Assembly (NCBI GenBank): GCA_954871525.1
Contig: OX940866.1
Location: 38,266,521 to 38,330,520, forward strand
DNA from: Parietaria judaica
Lineage: Eukaryota > Streptophyta > Magnoliopsida > Rosales > Urticaceae
Direction of reading: 5' to 3'
Length of the DNA: 64,000 nt
Below are positions 10,481-24,828 of this stretch, one piece after another (position 1 is the first letter of the stretch; every line of letters starts with the position of its first letter). Made by a program: the position numbers and the translations under genes. The notes under the pieces were generated by a model, which worked only from the letters and a program-made list of their open reading frames with translations, did no database searches and was not told the DNA's origin.

Positions 10481-12737
10481 TTAGGTCGTAAACAATGTAA
10501 AATAAAGAAATGCTATAGGAAATGCTATAGCATTTCCTATGGAATTTAACGTCAACAATTTAATCCTTGCATATTTTTGCATGAGAACGCTTGTAATATT
10601 AAAATTCCAACGTATAAGCCCTAAATTCATTATTTTTTCAATTGGTTTGAAATTTAAGGTTGTAAAAAATGTAAAATAAAGAAATGCTATAGGAAATGCT
10701 ATAGCATTTCCTATGGAATTTAACGTCAACAATTTAATCCTTGCATATTTTTGCATGAGAACGCTTGTAATATTAAAATTCCAACGTATAAGCCCTAAAT
10801 TCATTATTTTTTCAATTGGTTTGAAATTTAAGGTTGTAAAAAATGTAAAATAAAGAAATGCTATAGGAAATGCTATAGCATTTCCTATGGCATTTCTCGT
10901 CAACAATTTAATCCTTGCATATTTTTGCATGAGAACTCTTGTTATATTCAAATTCCAATGTATAAGCCCTAAAATCATTATTTTTTCAATTGGTTCGACT
11001 TTTAGGTCGTAAACAATGTAAAATAAAGAAATGCTATAGGAAATGCTATAGCATTTCCTATGGAATTTAACGTCAACAATTTAATCCTTGCATATTTTTG
11101 CATGAGAACGCTTGTAATATTAAAATTCCAACGTATAAGCCCTAAATTCATTATTTTTTCAATTGGTTTGAAATTTAAGGTTGTAAAAAATGTAAAATAA
11201 AGAAATGCTATAGGAAATGCTATAGCATTTCCTATGGCATTTCTCGTCAACAATTTAATCCTTGCATATTTTTGCATGAGAACTCTTGTTATATTCAAAT
11301 TCCAATGTATAAGCCCTAAAATCATTATTTTTTCAATTGGTTCGACTTTTAGGTCGTAAACAATGTAAAATAAAGAAATGCTATAGGAAATGCTATAGCA
11401 TTTCCTATGGAATTTAACGTCAACAATTTAATCCTTGCATATTTTTGCATGAGAACGCTTGTAATATTAAAATTCCAACGTATAAGCCCTAAATTCATTA
11501 TTTTTTCAATTGGTTTGAAATTTAAGGTTGTAAAAAATGTAAAATAAAGAAATGCTATAGGAAATGCTTTAGCATTTCCTATGGAATTTAACGTCAACAA
11601 TTTAATCCTTGCATATTTTTGCATGAGAACGCTTGTAATATTAAAATTCCAACGTATAAGCCCTAAATTCATTATTTTTTCAATTGGTTTGAAATTTAAG
11701 GTTGTAAAAAATGTAAAATAAAGAAATGCTATAGGAAATGCTATAGCATTTCGTATGGCATTTCTCGTCAACAATTTAATCCTTGCATGTTTTTGCATGA
11801 GAAATCTTGTTATATTCAAATTCCAATGTATAAGCCCTAAAATCATTATTTTTTCAATTGGTTCGACTTTTAGGTCGTAAACAATGTAAAATAAAGAAAT
11901 GCTATAGGAAATGCTATAGCATTTCCTATGGAATTTAACGTCAACAATTTAATCCTTGCATATTTTTGCATGAGAACGCTTGTAATATTAAAATTCCAAC
12001 GTATAAGCCCTAAATTCATTATTTTTTCAATTGGTTTGAAATTTAAGGTTGTAAAAAATGTAAAATAAAGAAATGCTATAGGAAATGCTATAGCATTTCC
12101 TATGGAATTTAACGTCAACAATTTAATCCTTGCATATTTTTGCATGAGAACGCTTGTAATATTAAAATTCCAACGTATAAGCCCTAAATTCATTATTTTT
12201 TCAATTGGTTTGAAATTTAAGGTTGTAAAAAATGTAAAATAAAGAAATGCTATAGGAAATGCTATAGCATTTCCTATGGCATTTCTCGTCAACAATTTAA
12301 TCCTTGCATATTTTTGCATGAGAACTCTTGTTATATTCAAATTCCAATGTATAAGCCCAAAAATCATTATTTTTTCAATTGGTTCGACTTTTAGGTCGTA
12401 AACAATGTAAAATAAAGAAATGCTATAGGAAATGCTATAGCATTTCCTATGGAATTTAACGTCAACAATTTAATCCTTGCATATTTTTGCATGAGAACGC
12501 TTGTAATATTAAAATTCCAACGTATAAGCCCTAAAATCATTATTTTTTCAATTGGTTTGAAATTTAAGGTTGTAAAAAATGTAAAATAAAGAAATGCTAT
12601 AGGAAATGCTATAGCATTTCGTATGGCATTTCTCGTCAACAATTTAATCCTTGCATATTTTTGCATGAGAACTCTTGTTATATTCAAATTCCAATGTATA
12701 AGCCCTAAAATCATTATTTTTTCAATTGGTTCGACTT
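10481..12737. repeat. Higher-order unit Q, copy 2 (2257 bp, 13 monomers)
   Basis: Repeats unit Q word for word. Shared variants lie at about 11787-11807, 12355 and 12533. A private change is gctttagc in the palindrome near 11570, where other copies read gctatagc. Confidence 0.88.
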
Positions 12738-13779
12738 TTAGGTCGTAAACAATGTAAAATAAAGAAATGCTATAGGAAATGCTATAGCATTTCCTATGGA
12801 ATTTAACGTCAACAATTTAATCCTTGCATATTTTTGCATGAGAACGCTTGTAATATTAAAATTCCAACGTATAAGCCCTAAATTCATTATTTTTTCAATT
12901 GGTTTGAAATTTAAGGTTGTAAAAAATGTAAAATAAAGAAATGCTATAGGAAATGCTATAGCATTTCCTATGGCATTTCTCGTCAACAATTTAATCCTTG
13001 CATATTTTTGCATGAGAACTCTTGTTATATTCAAATTCCAATGTATAAGCCCTAAAATCATTATTTTTTCAATTGGTTCGACTTTTAAGTCGTAAACAAT
13101 GTAAAATAAAGAAATGCTATAGGAAATGCTATAGCATTTCCTATGGAATTTAACGTCAACAATTTAATCCTTGCATATTTTTGCATGAGAACGCTTGTAA
13201 TATTAAAATTCCAACGTATAAGCCCTAAATTCATTATTTTTTCAATTGGTTTGAAATTTAAGGTTGTAAAAAATGTAAAATAAAGAAATGCTATAGGAAA
13301 TGCTATAGCATTTCCTATGGAATTTAACGTCAACAATTTAATCCTTGCATATTTTTGCATGAGAACGCTTATAATATTAAAATTCCAACGTATAAGCCCT
13401 AAATTCATTATTTTTTCAATTGGTTTGAAATTTAAGGTTGTAAAAAATGTAAAATAAAGAAATGCTATAGGAAATGCTATAGCATTTCCTATGGCATTTC
13501 TCGTCAACAATTTAATCCTTGCATATTTTTGCATGAGAACTCTTGTTATATTAAAATTCCAATGTATAAGCCCTAAAATCATTATTTTTTCAATTGGTTT
13601 GAAATTTAAGGTTGTAAAAAATGTAAAATAAAGAAATGCTATAGGAAATGCTATAGCATTTCGTATGGCATTTCTCGTCAACAATTTAATCCTTGCATAT
13701 TTTTGCATGAGAACTCTTGTTATATTCAAATTCCAATGTATAAGCCCTAAAATCATTATTTTTTCAATTGGTTCGACTT
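12738..13779. repeat. Transition: one dimer plus one AABB tetramer
   Basis: A 347 bp AB dimer (12738-13084) is followed by a 695 bp A-A-B1-B2 word (13085-13779). The L2 at about 13081 reads ttttaagtcg instead of ttttaggtcg. A mixed head near 13546 reads ttatattaaaattcc, with B-type bases followed by an A-type base. This stretch separates unit Q from the next period. Confidence 0.82.
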
Positions 13780-15686
13780 TTAGGTCGTAAACAATGTAAA
13801 ATAAAGAAATGCTATAGGAAATGCTATAGCATTTCCTATGGAATTTAACGTCAACAATTTAATCCTTGCATATTTTTGCATGAGAACGCTTGTAATATTA
13901 AAATTCCAACGTATAAGCCTTAAATTCATTATTTTTTCAATTGGTTTGAAATTTAAGGTTGTAAAAAATGTAAAATAAAGAAATGCTATAGGAAATGCTA
14001 TAGCATTTCCTATGGCATTTCTCGTCAACAATTTAATCCTTGCATATTTTTGCATGAGAACTCTTGTTATATTCAAATTCCAATGTATAAGCCCTAAAAT
14101 CATTATTTTTTCAATTGGTTCGACTTTTAGGTAGTAAACAATGTAAAATAAAGAAATGCTATAGGAAATGCTATAGCATTTCCTATGGAATTTAACGTCA
14201 ACAATTTAATCCTTGCATATTTTTGCATGAGAACGCTTGTAATATTAAAATTCCAACGTATAAGCCCTAAATTTATTATTTTTTCAATTGGTTTGAAATT
14301 TAAGGTTGTAAAAAATGTAAAATAAAGAAATGCTATAGGAAATGCTATAGCATTTCCTATGGCATTTCTCGTCAACAATTTAATCCTTGCATATTTTTGC
14401 ATGAGAACTCTTGTTATATTCAAATTCCAATGTATAAGTCCTAAAATCATTATTTTTTCAATTGGTTTGAAATTTAAGGTTGTAAAAAATGTAAAATAAA
14501 GAAATGCTATAGGAAATGCTATAGCATTTCGTATGGCATTTCTCGTCAACAATTTAATCCTTGCATATTTTTGCATGAGAACTCTTGTTATATTCAAATT
14601 CCAATGTATAAGCCCTAAAATCATTATTTTTTCAATTGGTTCGACTTTTAGGTCGTAAACAATGTAAAATAAAGAAATGCTATAGGAAATGCTATAGCAT
14701 TTCCTATCGAATTTAACGTCAACAATTTAATCCTTGCATATTTTTGCACGAGAACGCTTGTAATATTAAAATTCCAACGTTTAAGCCCTAAATTCATTAT
14801 TTTTTCAATTGGTTTGAAATTTAAGGTTGTAAAAAATGTAAAATAAAGAAATGCTATAGGAAATGCTATAGCATTTCCTATGGCATTTCTCGTCAACAAT
14901 TTAATCCTTGCATATTTTTGCATGAGAACTCTTGTTATATTCAAATTCCAATGTATAAGCCCTAAAATCATTATTTTTTCAATTGGTTCGACTTTTAGGT
15001 CGTAAACAATGTAAAATAAAGAAATGCTATAGGAAATGCTATAGCATTTCCTATGGAATTTAACGTCAACAATTTAATCCTTGCATATTTTTGCATGAGA
15101 ACGCTTGTAATATTAAAATTCCAACGTATAAGCCCTAAATTCATTATTTTTTCAATTGGTTTGAAATTTAAGGTTGTAAAAAATGTAAAATAAAGAAATG
15201 CTATAGGAAATGCTATAGCATTTCGTATGGCATTTCTCGTCAACAATTTAATCCTTGCATATTTTTGCATGAGAACTCTTGTTATATTCAAATTCCAATG
15301 TGTAAGCCCTAAAATCATTATTTTTTCAATTGGTTCGACTTTTAGGTCGTAAACAATGTAAAATAAAGAAATGCTATAGGAAATGCTAGCATTTCCTATG
15401 GAATTTAACGTCAACAATTTAATCCTTGCATATTTTTGCATGAGAACGCTTGTAATATTAAAATTCCAACGTATAAGCCCTAAATTCATTATTTTTTCAA
15501 TTGGTTTGAAATTTAAGGTTGTAAAAAATGTAAAATAAAGAAATGCTATAGGAAATGCTATAGCATTTCGTATGGCATTTCTCGTCAACAATTTAATCCT
15601 TGCATATTTTTGCATGAGAACTCTTGTTATATTCAAATTCCAATGTATAAGCCCTAAAATCATTATTTTTTCAATTGGTTCGACTT
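13780..15686. repeat. Higher-order unit R, copy 1 (1907 bp, 11 monomers)
   Basis: Word order is AB, ABB, AB, AB, AB, the last dimer lacking 2 bp in its palindrome (about 15388). Diagnostic variants: aagccttaaattc (about 13915), aggtagtaaac in L2 (about 14130), aaatttattatt (about 14270), aagtcctaaaatc (about 14438), cctatcgaattt (about 14705) and tttgcacgagaac (about 14745). Each is repeated 1907 bp further on. Confidence 0.9.
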
Positions 15687-17100
15687 TTAGGTCGTAAACA
15701 ATGTAAAATAAAGAAATGCTATAGAAAATGCTATAGCATTTCCTATGGAATTTAACGTCAACAATTTAATCCTTGCATATTTTTGCATGAGAACGCTTGT
15801 AATATTAAAATTCCAACGTATAAGCCTTAAATTCATTATTTTTTCAATTGGTTTGAAATTTAAGGTTGTAAAAAATGTAAAATAAAGAAATGCTATAGGA
15901 AATGCTATAGCATTTCCTATGGCATTTCTCGTCAACAATTTAATCCTTGCATATTTTTGCATGAGAACTCTTGTTATATTCAAATTCCAATGTATAAGCC
16001 CTAAAATCATTATTTTTTCAATTGGTTCGACTTTTAGGTAGTAAACAATGTAAAATAAAGAAATGCTATAGGAAATGCTATAGCATTTCCTATGGAATTT
16101 AACGTCAACAATTTAATCCTTGCATATTTTTGCATGAGAACGCTTGTAATATTAAAATTCCAACGTATAAGCCCTAAATTTATTATTTTTTCAATTGGTT
16201 TGAAATTTAAGGTTGTAAAAAATGTAAAATAAAGAAATGCTATAGGAAATGCTATAGCATTTCCTATGGCATTTCTCGTCAACAATTTAATCCTTGCATA
16301 TTTTTGCATGAGAACTCTTGTTATATTCAAATTCCAATGTATAAGTCCTAAAATCATTATTTTTTCAATTGGTTTGAAATTTAAGGTTGTAAAAAATGTA
16401 AAATAAAGAAATGCTATAGGAAATGCTATAGCATTTCGTATGGCATTTCTCGTCAACAATTTAATCCTTGCATATTTTTGCATGAGAACTCTTGTTATAT
16501 TCAAATTCCAATGTATAAGCCCTAAAATCATTATTTTTTCAATTGGTTCGACTTTTAGGTCGTAAACAATGTAAAATAAAGAAATGCTATAGGAAATGCT
16601 ATAGCATTTCCTATCGAATTTAACGTCAACAATTTAATCCTTGCATATTTTTGCACGAGAACGCTTGTAATATTAAAATTCCAACGTTTAAGCCCTAAAT
16701 TCATTATTTTTTCAATTGGTTTGAAATTTAAGGTTGTAAAAAATGTAAAATAAAGAAATGCTATAGGAAATGCTATAGCATTTCCTATGGCATTTCTCGT
16801 CAACAATTTAATCCTTGCATATTTTTGCATGAGAACTCTTGTTATATTCAAATTCCAATGTATAAGCCCTAAAATCATTATTTTTTCAATTGGTTCGACT
16901 TTTAGGTCGTAAACAATGTAAAATAAAGAAATGCTATAGGAAATGCTATAGCATTTCCTATGGAATTTAACGTCAACAATTTAATCCTTGCATATTTTTG
17001 CATGAGAACGCTTGTAATATTAAAATTCCAACGTATAAGCCCTAAATTCATTATTTTTTCAATTGGTTTGAAATTTAAGGTTGTAAAAAATGTAAAATAA
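15687..17100. repeat. Higher-order unit R, copy 2, incomplete (about 1.4 kb)
   Basis: Carries the whole diagnostic set of unit R at +1907 bp (about 15822, 16037, 16177, 16345, 16612, 16652), then departs from it near 17.1 kb, where a B1-rich word with 12 bp palindrome deletions begins. It differs from copy 1 by tagaaaatg near 15722. The break suggests an unequal exchange within the second copy. Confidence 0.85.
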
Positions 17101-18093
17101 AGAAATGCTATAGGAAATGCTATAGCATTTCCGATGGCATTTCTCGTCAACAATTTAATCCTTGCATATTTTTGCATGAGAACTCTTGTTATATTCAAAT
17201 TCCAATGTATAAGCCCTAAAATCATTATTTTTTCAATTGGTTCGAAATTTAAGGTTGTAAAAAATGTAAAATAAAGAAATTCTATAGCATTTCCTATGGC
17301 GTTTCTCGTCAACAATTTAATCCTTGCATATTTTTGCATGAGAACTCTTGTTATATTCAAATTCCAATGTATAAGCCCTAAAATCATTATTTTTTCAATT
17401 GGTTTGAAATTTAAGGTTGTAAAAAATGTAAAATAAAGAAATGCTATAGCATTTCGTATGGCATTTCTCGTCAACAATTTAATCCTTGCATATTTTTGCA
17501 TGAGAACTCTTGTTATATTCAAATTCCAATGTATAAGCCCTAAAATCATTATTTTTTCAATTGGTTCGACTTTTAGGTCGTAAACAATGTAAAATAAAGA
17601 AATGCTATAGGAAATGCTATAGCATTTCCTATGGAATTTAACGTCAACAATTTAATCCTTGCATATTTTTGCATGAGAACGCTTGTAATATTAAAATTCC
17701 AATGTATAAGCCCTAAAATCATTATTTTTTCAATTGGTTTGAAATTTAAGGTTGTAAAAAATGTAAAATAAAGAAATGCTATAGGAAATGCTATAGCATT
17801 TCCTATGGCATTTCTCGTCAACAATTTAATCGTTGCATATTTTTGCATGAGAACTCTTGTTATATTCAAATTCCAATGTATAAGCCCTAAAATCATTATT
17901 TTTTCAATTGGTTTGAAATTTAAGGTTTTAAAAAATGTAAAATAAAGAAATGCTATAGGAAATGCTATAGCATTTCGTATGGCATTTCTCGTCAACAATT
18001 TAAATCTTGCATATTTTTGCATGAGAACTCTTGTTATATTTAAATTCCAATGTATAAGCCCTAAAATCATTATTTTTTCAATTGGTTCGACTT
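17101..18093. repeat. B1-rich heterogeneous segment with palindrome deletions
   Basis: Several B1 monomers follow one another. Two palindromes lack 12 bp (near 17278 and 17445); the first is joined to a tail reading ggcgtttctcg (about 17298). A hybrid linker ggttcgaaatttaagg (start of L2, rest of L1) lies near 17240. The same combination recurs at about 30345-30410, 32230-32300 and 48510-48580, so this is a mobile module of the array rather than random decay. A taaatcttgc variant lies near 18001. Confidence 0.8.
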
Positions 18094-20343
18094 TTAGGTC
18101 GTAAACAATGTAAAATAAAGAAATGCTATAGGAAATGCTAGCATTTCCTATGGAATTTAACGTCAACAATTTAATCCTTGCATATTTTTGCATGAGAACG
18201 CTTGTAATATTAAAATTCCAACGTATAAGCCCTAAATTCATTATTTTTTCAATTGGTTTGAAATTTAAGGTTGTAAAAAATGTAAAATAAAGAAATGCTA
18301 TAGGAAATGATATAGCATTTCCTATGGCATTTCTCGTCAACAATTTAATCCTTGCATATTTTTGCATGAGAACTCTTGTTATATTCAAATTCCAATGTAT
18401 AAGCCCTAAAATCATTATTTTTTCAATTGGTTTGAAATATAAGGTTGTAAAAAATGTAAAATAATGAAATGCTATAGGAAATGCTACAGCATTTCGTATG
18501 GCATTTCTCGTCAACAATTTAATCCTTGCATATTTTTGCATGAGAACTCTTGTTATATTCAAATTCCAATGTATAAGCCCTAAAATCATTATTTTTTCAA
18601 TTGGTTTGAAATTTAAGGTTGTAAAAAATGTAAAATAAAGAAATGCTATAGGAAATGCTATAGCATTTCCTATGGCATTTCTCGTCAACAATTTAATCCT
18701 TGCGTATTTTTGCATGAGAACTCTTGTTATATTCAAATTCCAATGTATAAGCCCTAAAATCATTATTTTTTCAATTGGTTCGACTTTTAGGTCGTAAAAA
18801 ATGTAAAATAAAGAAATGCTATAGGAAATGCTATAGCATTTCCTATGGAATTTAACGTCAACAATTTAATCCTTGCATATTTTTGCATGAGAACGCTTGT
18901 AATATTAAAATTCCAACGTATAAGCCCTAAATTCATTATTTTTTCAATTGGTTTGAAATTTAAGGTTGTAAAAAATGTAAAATAAAGAAATGCTATAGGA
19001 AATGCTATAGCATTAGGCATTTCTCGTCAACAATTTAATCCTTGCATATTTTTGCATGAGAACTCTTGTTATATTCAAATTCCAATGTATAAGCCCTAAA
19101 ATCATTATTTTTTCAATTGGTTCGACTTTTAGGTCGTAAACAATGTAAAATAAAGAAATGCTATAGGAAATGCTATAGCATTTCCTATGGAATTTAACGT
19201 CAACAATTTAATCCTTGCATATTTTTGCATGAGAACACTTGTAATATTAAAATTCCAACGTATAAGCCCTAAATTCATTATTTTTTCAATTGGTTTGAAA
19301 TTTAAGGTTGTAAAAAATGTAAGATAAAGAAATGCTATAGGAAATGCTATAGCATTTCCTATGGAATTTAACGTCAACAATTTAATCCTTGCATATTTTT
19401 GCATGAGAACGCTTGTAATATTAAAATTCCAATGTATAAGCCCTAAATTCATTATTTTTTCAATTGGTTTGAAATTTAAGGTTGTAAAAAATGTAAAATA
19501 AAGAAATGCTATAGGAAATGCTATAGCATTTCGTATGGCATTTCTCGTCAACAATTTAATCCTTGCATATTTTTGCATGAGAACTCTTGTTATATTCAAA
19601 TTCCAATGTATAAGCCTAAAATCATTATTTTTTCAATTGGTTCGACTTTTAGGTCGTAAACAATGTAAAATAAAGAAATGCTATAGGAAATGCTATAGCA
19701 TTTCCTATGGAATTTAACGTCAACAATTTAATCCTTGCATATTTTTGCATGAGAACGCTTGTAATATTAAAATTCCAACGTATAAGCCCTAAATTCATTA
19801 TTTTTTCAATTGGTTTGAAATTTAAGGTTGTAAAAAATGTAAAATAAAGAAATGCTATAGGAAATGCTATAGCATTTCGTATGGCATTTCTCGTCAACAA
19901 TTTAATCCTTGCATGTTTTTGCATGAGAACGCTTGTAATATTAAAATTCCAACGTATAAGCCCTAAATTCATTATTTTTTCAATTGGTTTGAAATTTAAG
20001 GTTGTAAAAAATGTAAAATAAAGAAATGCTATAGGAAATGCTATAGCATTTCCTATGGCATTTCTCGTCAACAATTTAATCCTTGCATATTTTTGCATGA
20101 GAACTCTTGTTATATTCAAATTCCAAGGTATAAGCCCTAAAATCATTATTTTTTCAATTGGTTTGAAATTTAAGGTTGTAAAAAATGTAAAATAAAGAAA
20201 TGCTATAGGAAATGCTATAGCATTTCGTATGGCATTTCTCGTCAACAATTTAATCCTTGCATATTTTTGCATGAGAACTCTTGTTATATTCAAATTCCAA
20301 TGTATAAGCCCTAAAATCATTATTTTTTCAATTGGTTTGACTT
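18094..20343. repeat. Higher-order unit X, copy 0 (2250 bp, 13 monomers)
   Basis: Word order is ABBB, AB, AAB, AABB. It begins with module W (see 49886-50578), here with a 2 bp palindrome deletion (about 18139). Diagnostic variants: gaaatataagg (about 18434), ataatgaaatg, ctacagc (about 18485), gcgtattttt (about 18702), aacacttg (about 19234) and ccaaggtataag (about 20124). Its 8 bp shortfall against the next copy is the sum of three small deletions, including a disturbed palindrome near 19010 and a lost base in taagcctaaaatc (about 19612). Confidence 0.86.
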
Positions 20344-22601
20344 TTAGGTCGTAAACAATGTAAAATAAAGAAATGCTATAGAAAATGCTATAGCATTTCC
20401 TATGGAATTTAACGTCAACAATTTAATCCTTGCATATTTTTGCATGAGAACGCTTGTAATATTAAAATTCCAACGTATAAGCCCTAAATTCATTATTTTT
20501 TCAATTGGTTTGAAATTTAAGGTTGTAAAAAATGTAAAATAAAGAAATGCTATAGGAAATGATATAGCATTTCCTATGGCATTTCTCGTCAACAATTTAA
20601 TCCTTGCATATTTTTGCATGAGAACTCTTGTTATATTCAAATTCCAATGTATAAGCCCTAAAATCATTATTTTTTCAATTGGTTTGAAATATAAGGTTGT
20701 AAAAAATGTAAAATAATGAAATGCTATAGGAAATGCTATAGCATTTCGTATGGCATTTCTCGTCAACAATTTAATCCTTGCATATTTTTGCATGAGAACT
20801 CTTGTTATATTCAAATTCCAATGTATAAGCCCTAAAATCATTATTTTTTCAATTGGTTTGAAATTTAAGGTTGTAAAAAATGTAAAATAAAGAAATGCCA
20901 TAGGAAATGCTATAGCATTTCGTATGGCATTTCTCGTCAACAATTTAATCCTTGCGTATTTTTGCATGAGAACTCTTGTTATATTCAAATTCCAATGTAT
21001 AAGCCCTAAAATCATTATTTTTTCAATTGGTTCGACTTTTAGGTCGTAAAAAATGTAAAATAAAGAAATGCTATAGGAAATGCTATAGCATTTCCTATGG
21101 AATTTAACGTCAACAATTTAATCCTTGCATATTTTTGCATGAGAACGCTTGTAATATTAAAATTCCAACGTATAAGCCCTAAATTCATTATTTTTTCAAT
21201 TGGTTTGAAATTTAAGGTTGTAAAAAATGTAAAATAAAGAAATGCTATAGGAAATGCTATAGCATTTCGTATGGCATTTCTCGTCAACAATTTAATCCTT
21301 GCATATTTTTGCATGAGAACTCTTGTTATATTCAAATTCCAATGTATAAGCCCTAAAATCATTATTTTTTCAATTGGTTCGACTTTTAGGTCGTAAACAA
21401 TGTAAAATAAAGAAATGCTATAGGAAATGCTATAGCATTTCCTATGGAATTTAACGTCAACAATTTAATCCTTGCATATTTTTGCATGAGAACACTTGTA
21501 ATATTAAAATTCCAACGTATAAGCCCTAAAATCATTATTTTTTCAATTGGTTTGAAATTTAAGGTTGTAAAAAATGTAAAATAAAGAAATGCTATAGGAA
21601 ATGCTATAGCATTTCCTATGGAATTTAACGTCAACAATTTAATCCTTGCATATTTTTGCATGAGAACGCTTGTAATATTAAAATTCCAACGTATAAGCCC
21701 TAAATTCATTATTTTTTCAATTGGTTTGAAATTTAAGGTTGTAAAAAATGTAAAATAAAGAAATGCTATAGGAAATGCTATAGCATTTCGTATGGCATTT
21801 CTCGTCAACAATTTAATCCTTGCATATTTTTGCATGAGAACTCTTGTTATATTCAAATTCCAATGTATAAGCCCTAAAATCATTATTTTTTCAATTGGTT
21901 CGACTTTTAGGTCGTAAACAATGTAAAATAAAGAAATGCTATAGGAAATGCTATAGCATTTCCTATGGAATTTAACGTCAACAATTTAATCCTTGCATAT
22001 TTTTGCATGAGAACGCTTGTAATATTAAAATTCCAACGTATAAGCCCTAAATTCATTATTTTTTCAATTGGTTTGAAATTTAAGGTTGTAAAAAATGTAA
22101 AATAAAGAAATGCTATAGGAAATGCTATAGCATTTCGTATGGCATTTCTCGTCAACAATTTAATCCTTGCATATTTTTGCATGAGAACGCTTGTAATATT
22201 AAAATTCCAACGTATAAGCCCTAAATTCATTATTTTTTCAATTGGTTTGAAATTTAAGGTTGTAAAAAATGTAAAATAAAGAAATGCTATAGGAAATGCT
22301 ATAGCATTTCCTATGGCATTTCTCGTCAACAATTTAATCCTTGCATATTTTTGCATGAGAACTCTTGTTATATTCAAATTCCAAGGTATAAGCCCTAAAA
22401 TCATTATTTTTTCAATTGGTTTGAAATTTAAGGTTGTAAAAAATGTAAAATAAAGAAATGCTATAGGAAATGCTATAGCATTTCGTATGGCATTTCTCGT
22501 CAACAATTTAATCCTTGCATATTTTTGCATGAGAACTCTTGTTATATTCAAATTCCAATGTATAAGCCCTAAAATCATTATTTTTTCAATTGGTTCGACT
22601 T
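20344..22601. repeat. Higher-order unit X, copy 1 (2258 bp, 13 monomers)
   Basis: Same word order as copy 0. The linker at its start is a hybrid, ggtttgacttttagg (L1 first bases, then L2). Shared variants lie at 20686 (gaaatataagg), about 20955 (gcgtattttt), 21491 (aacacttg) and 22383 (ccaaggtataag). Near 22140-22190 a beta tail is followed by an A head, a recombinant junction also present in copies 0 and 2. Here the palindrome after gaaatata reads ctatagc rather than ctacagc. Confidence 0.88.
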
Positions 22602-24828
22602 TTAGGTCGTAAACAATGTAAAATAAAGAAATGCTATAGGAAATGCTATAGCATTTCCTATGGAATTTAACGTCAACAATTTAATCCTTGCATATTTTTG
22701 CATGAGAACGCTTGTAATATTAAAATTCCAACGTATAAGCCCTAAATTCATTATTTTTTCAATTGGTTTGAAATTTAAGGTTGTAAAAAATGTAAAATAA
22801 AGAAATGCTATAGGAAATGCTATAGCATTTCCTATGGCATTTCTCGTCAATAATTTAATCCTTGCATATTTTTGCATGAGAACTCTTGTTATATTCAAAT
22901 TCCAATGTATAAGCCCTAAAATCATTATTTTTTCAATTGGTTCGACTTTAAGGTTGTAAAAAATGTAAAATAAAGAAATGCTATAGGAAATGCTATAGCA
23001 TTTCCTATGGAATTTAACGTCAACAATTTAATCCTTGCATATTTTTGCATGAGAACGCTTGTAATATTAAAATTCCAACGTATAAGCCCTAAATTCATTA
23101 TTTTTTCAATTGGTTTGAAATTTAAGGTTGTAAAAAATGTAAAATAAAGAAATGCTATAGCATTTCCTATGGAATTTAACGTCAACAATTTAATCCTTGC
23201 ATATTTTTGCATGAGAACGCTTGTAATATTAAAATTCCAACGTATAAGCCCTAAATTCATTATTTTTTCAATTGGTTTGAAATTTAAGGTTGTAAAAAAT
23301 GTAAAATAAAGAAATGCTATAGGAAATGCTATAGCATTTCCTATGGCATTTCTCGTCAATAATTTAATCCTTGCATATTTTTGCATGAGAACTCTTGTTA
23401 TATTCAAATTCCAATGTATAAGCCCTAAAATCATTATTTTTTCAATTGGTTCGACTTTTAGGTCGTAAACAATGTAAAATAAAGAAATGCTATAGGAAAT
23501 GCTATAGCATTTCCTATGGAATTTAACGTCAACAATTTAATCCTTGCATATTTTTGCATGAGAACGCTTGTAATATTAAAATTCCAACGTATAAGCCCTA
23601 AATTCATTATTTTTTCAATTGGTTTGAAATTTAAGGTTGTAAAAAATGTAAAATAAAGAAATGCTATAGGAAATGCTATAGCATTTCCTATGGAATTTAA
23701 CGTCAACAATTTAATCCTTGCATATTTTTGCATGAGAACGCTTGTAATATTAAAATTCCAACGTATAAGCCCTAAATTCATTATTTTTTCAATTGGTTTG
23801 AAATTTAAGGTTGTAAAAAATGTAAAATAAAGAAATGCTATAGGAAATGCTATAGCATTTCCTATGGCATTTCTCGTCAACAATTTAATCCTTGCATATT
23901 TTTGCATGAGAACTCTTGTTATATTCAAATTCCAATGTATAAGCCCTAAAATCATTATTTTTTCAATTGGTTCGACTTTTAGGTCGTAAACAATGTAAAA
24001 TAAAGAAATGCTATAGAAAATGCTATAGCATTTCCTATGGAATTTAACGTCAACAATTTAATCCTTGCATATTTTTTCATGAGAACGCTTGTAATATTAA
24101 AATTCCAACGTATAAGCCCTAAATTCATTATTTTTTCAATTGGTTTGAAATTTAAGGTTGTAAAAAATGTAAAATAAAGAAATGCTATAGCATTTCCTAT
24201 GGCATTTCTCGTCAACAATTTAATCCTTGCATATTTTTGCATGAGAACTCTTGTTATATTCAAATTCCAATGTATAAGCCCTAAAATCATTATTTTTTCA
24301 ATTGGTTCGACTTTTAGGTCGTAAACAATGTAAAATAAAGAAATGCTATAGCATTAGCATTTCCTATGGAATTTAACGTCAACAATTTAATCCTTGCATA
24401 TTTTTGCATGAGAACGCTTGTAATATTAAAATTCCAACGTATAAGCCCTAAATTCATTATTTTTTCAATTGGTTTGAAATTTAAGGTTGTAAAAAATGTA
24501 AAATAAAGAAATGCTATAGGAAATGCTATAGCATTTCCTATGGCATTTCTCGTCAACAATTTAATCCTTGCATATTTTTGCATGAGAACTCTTGTTATAT
24601 TCAAATTCCAATGTATAAGCCCTAAAATCATTATTTTTTCAATTGGTTTGAAATTTAAGGTTGTAAAAAATGTAAAATAAAGAAATGCTATAGGAAATGC
24701 TATAGCATTTCGTATGGCATTTCTCGTCAACAATTTAATCCTTGCATATTTTTGCATGAGAACTCTTGTTATATTCAAATTCCAATGTATAAGCCCTAAA
24801 ATCATTATTTTTTCAATTGGTTTGACTT
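22602..24828. repeat. Higher-order unit Y, copy 1 (2227 bp)
   Basis: Recognised by gtcaataattt (about 22847 and 23356), the hybrid linker ggttcgactttaaggttg (about 22940), 12 bp palindrome deletions (about 23154 and 24183) and a rearranged palindrome gctatagcattagcattt (about 24342). All recur 4486 bp downstream in copy 2. X plus Y thus forms a composite super-unit of about 4.49 kb. Confidence 0.88.
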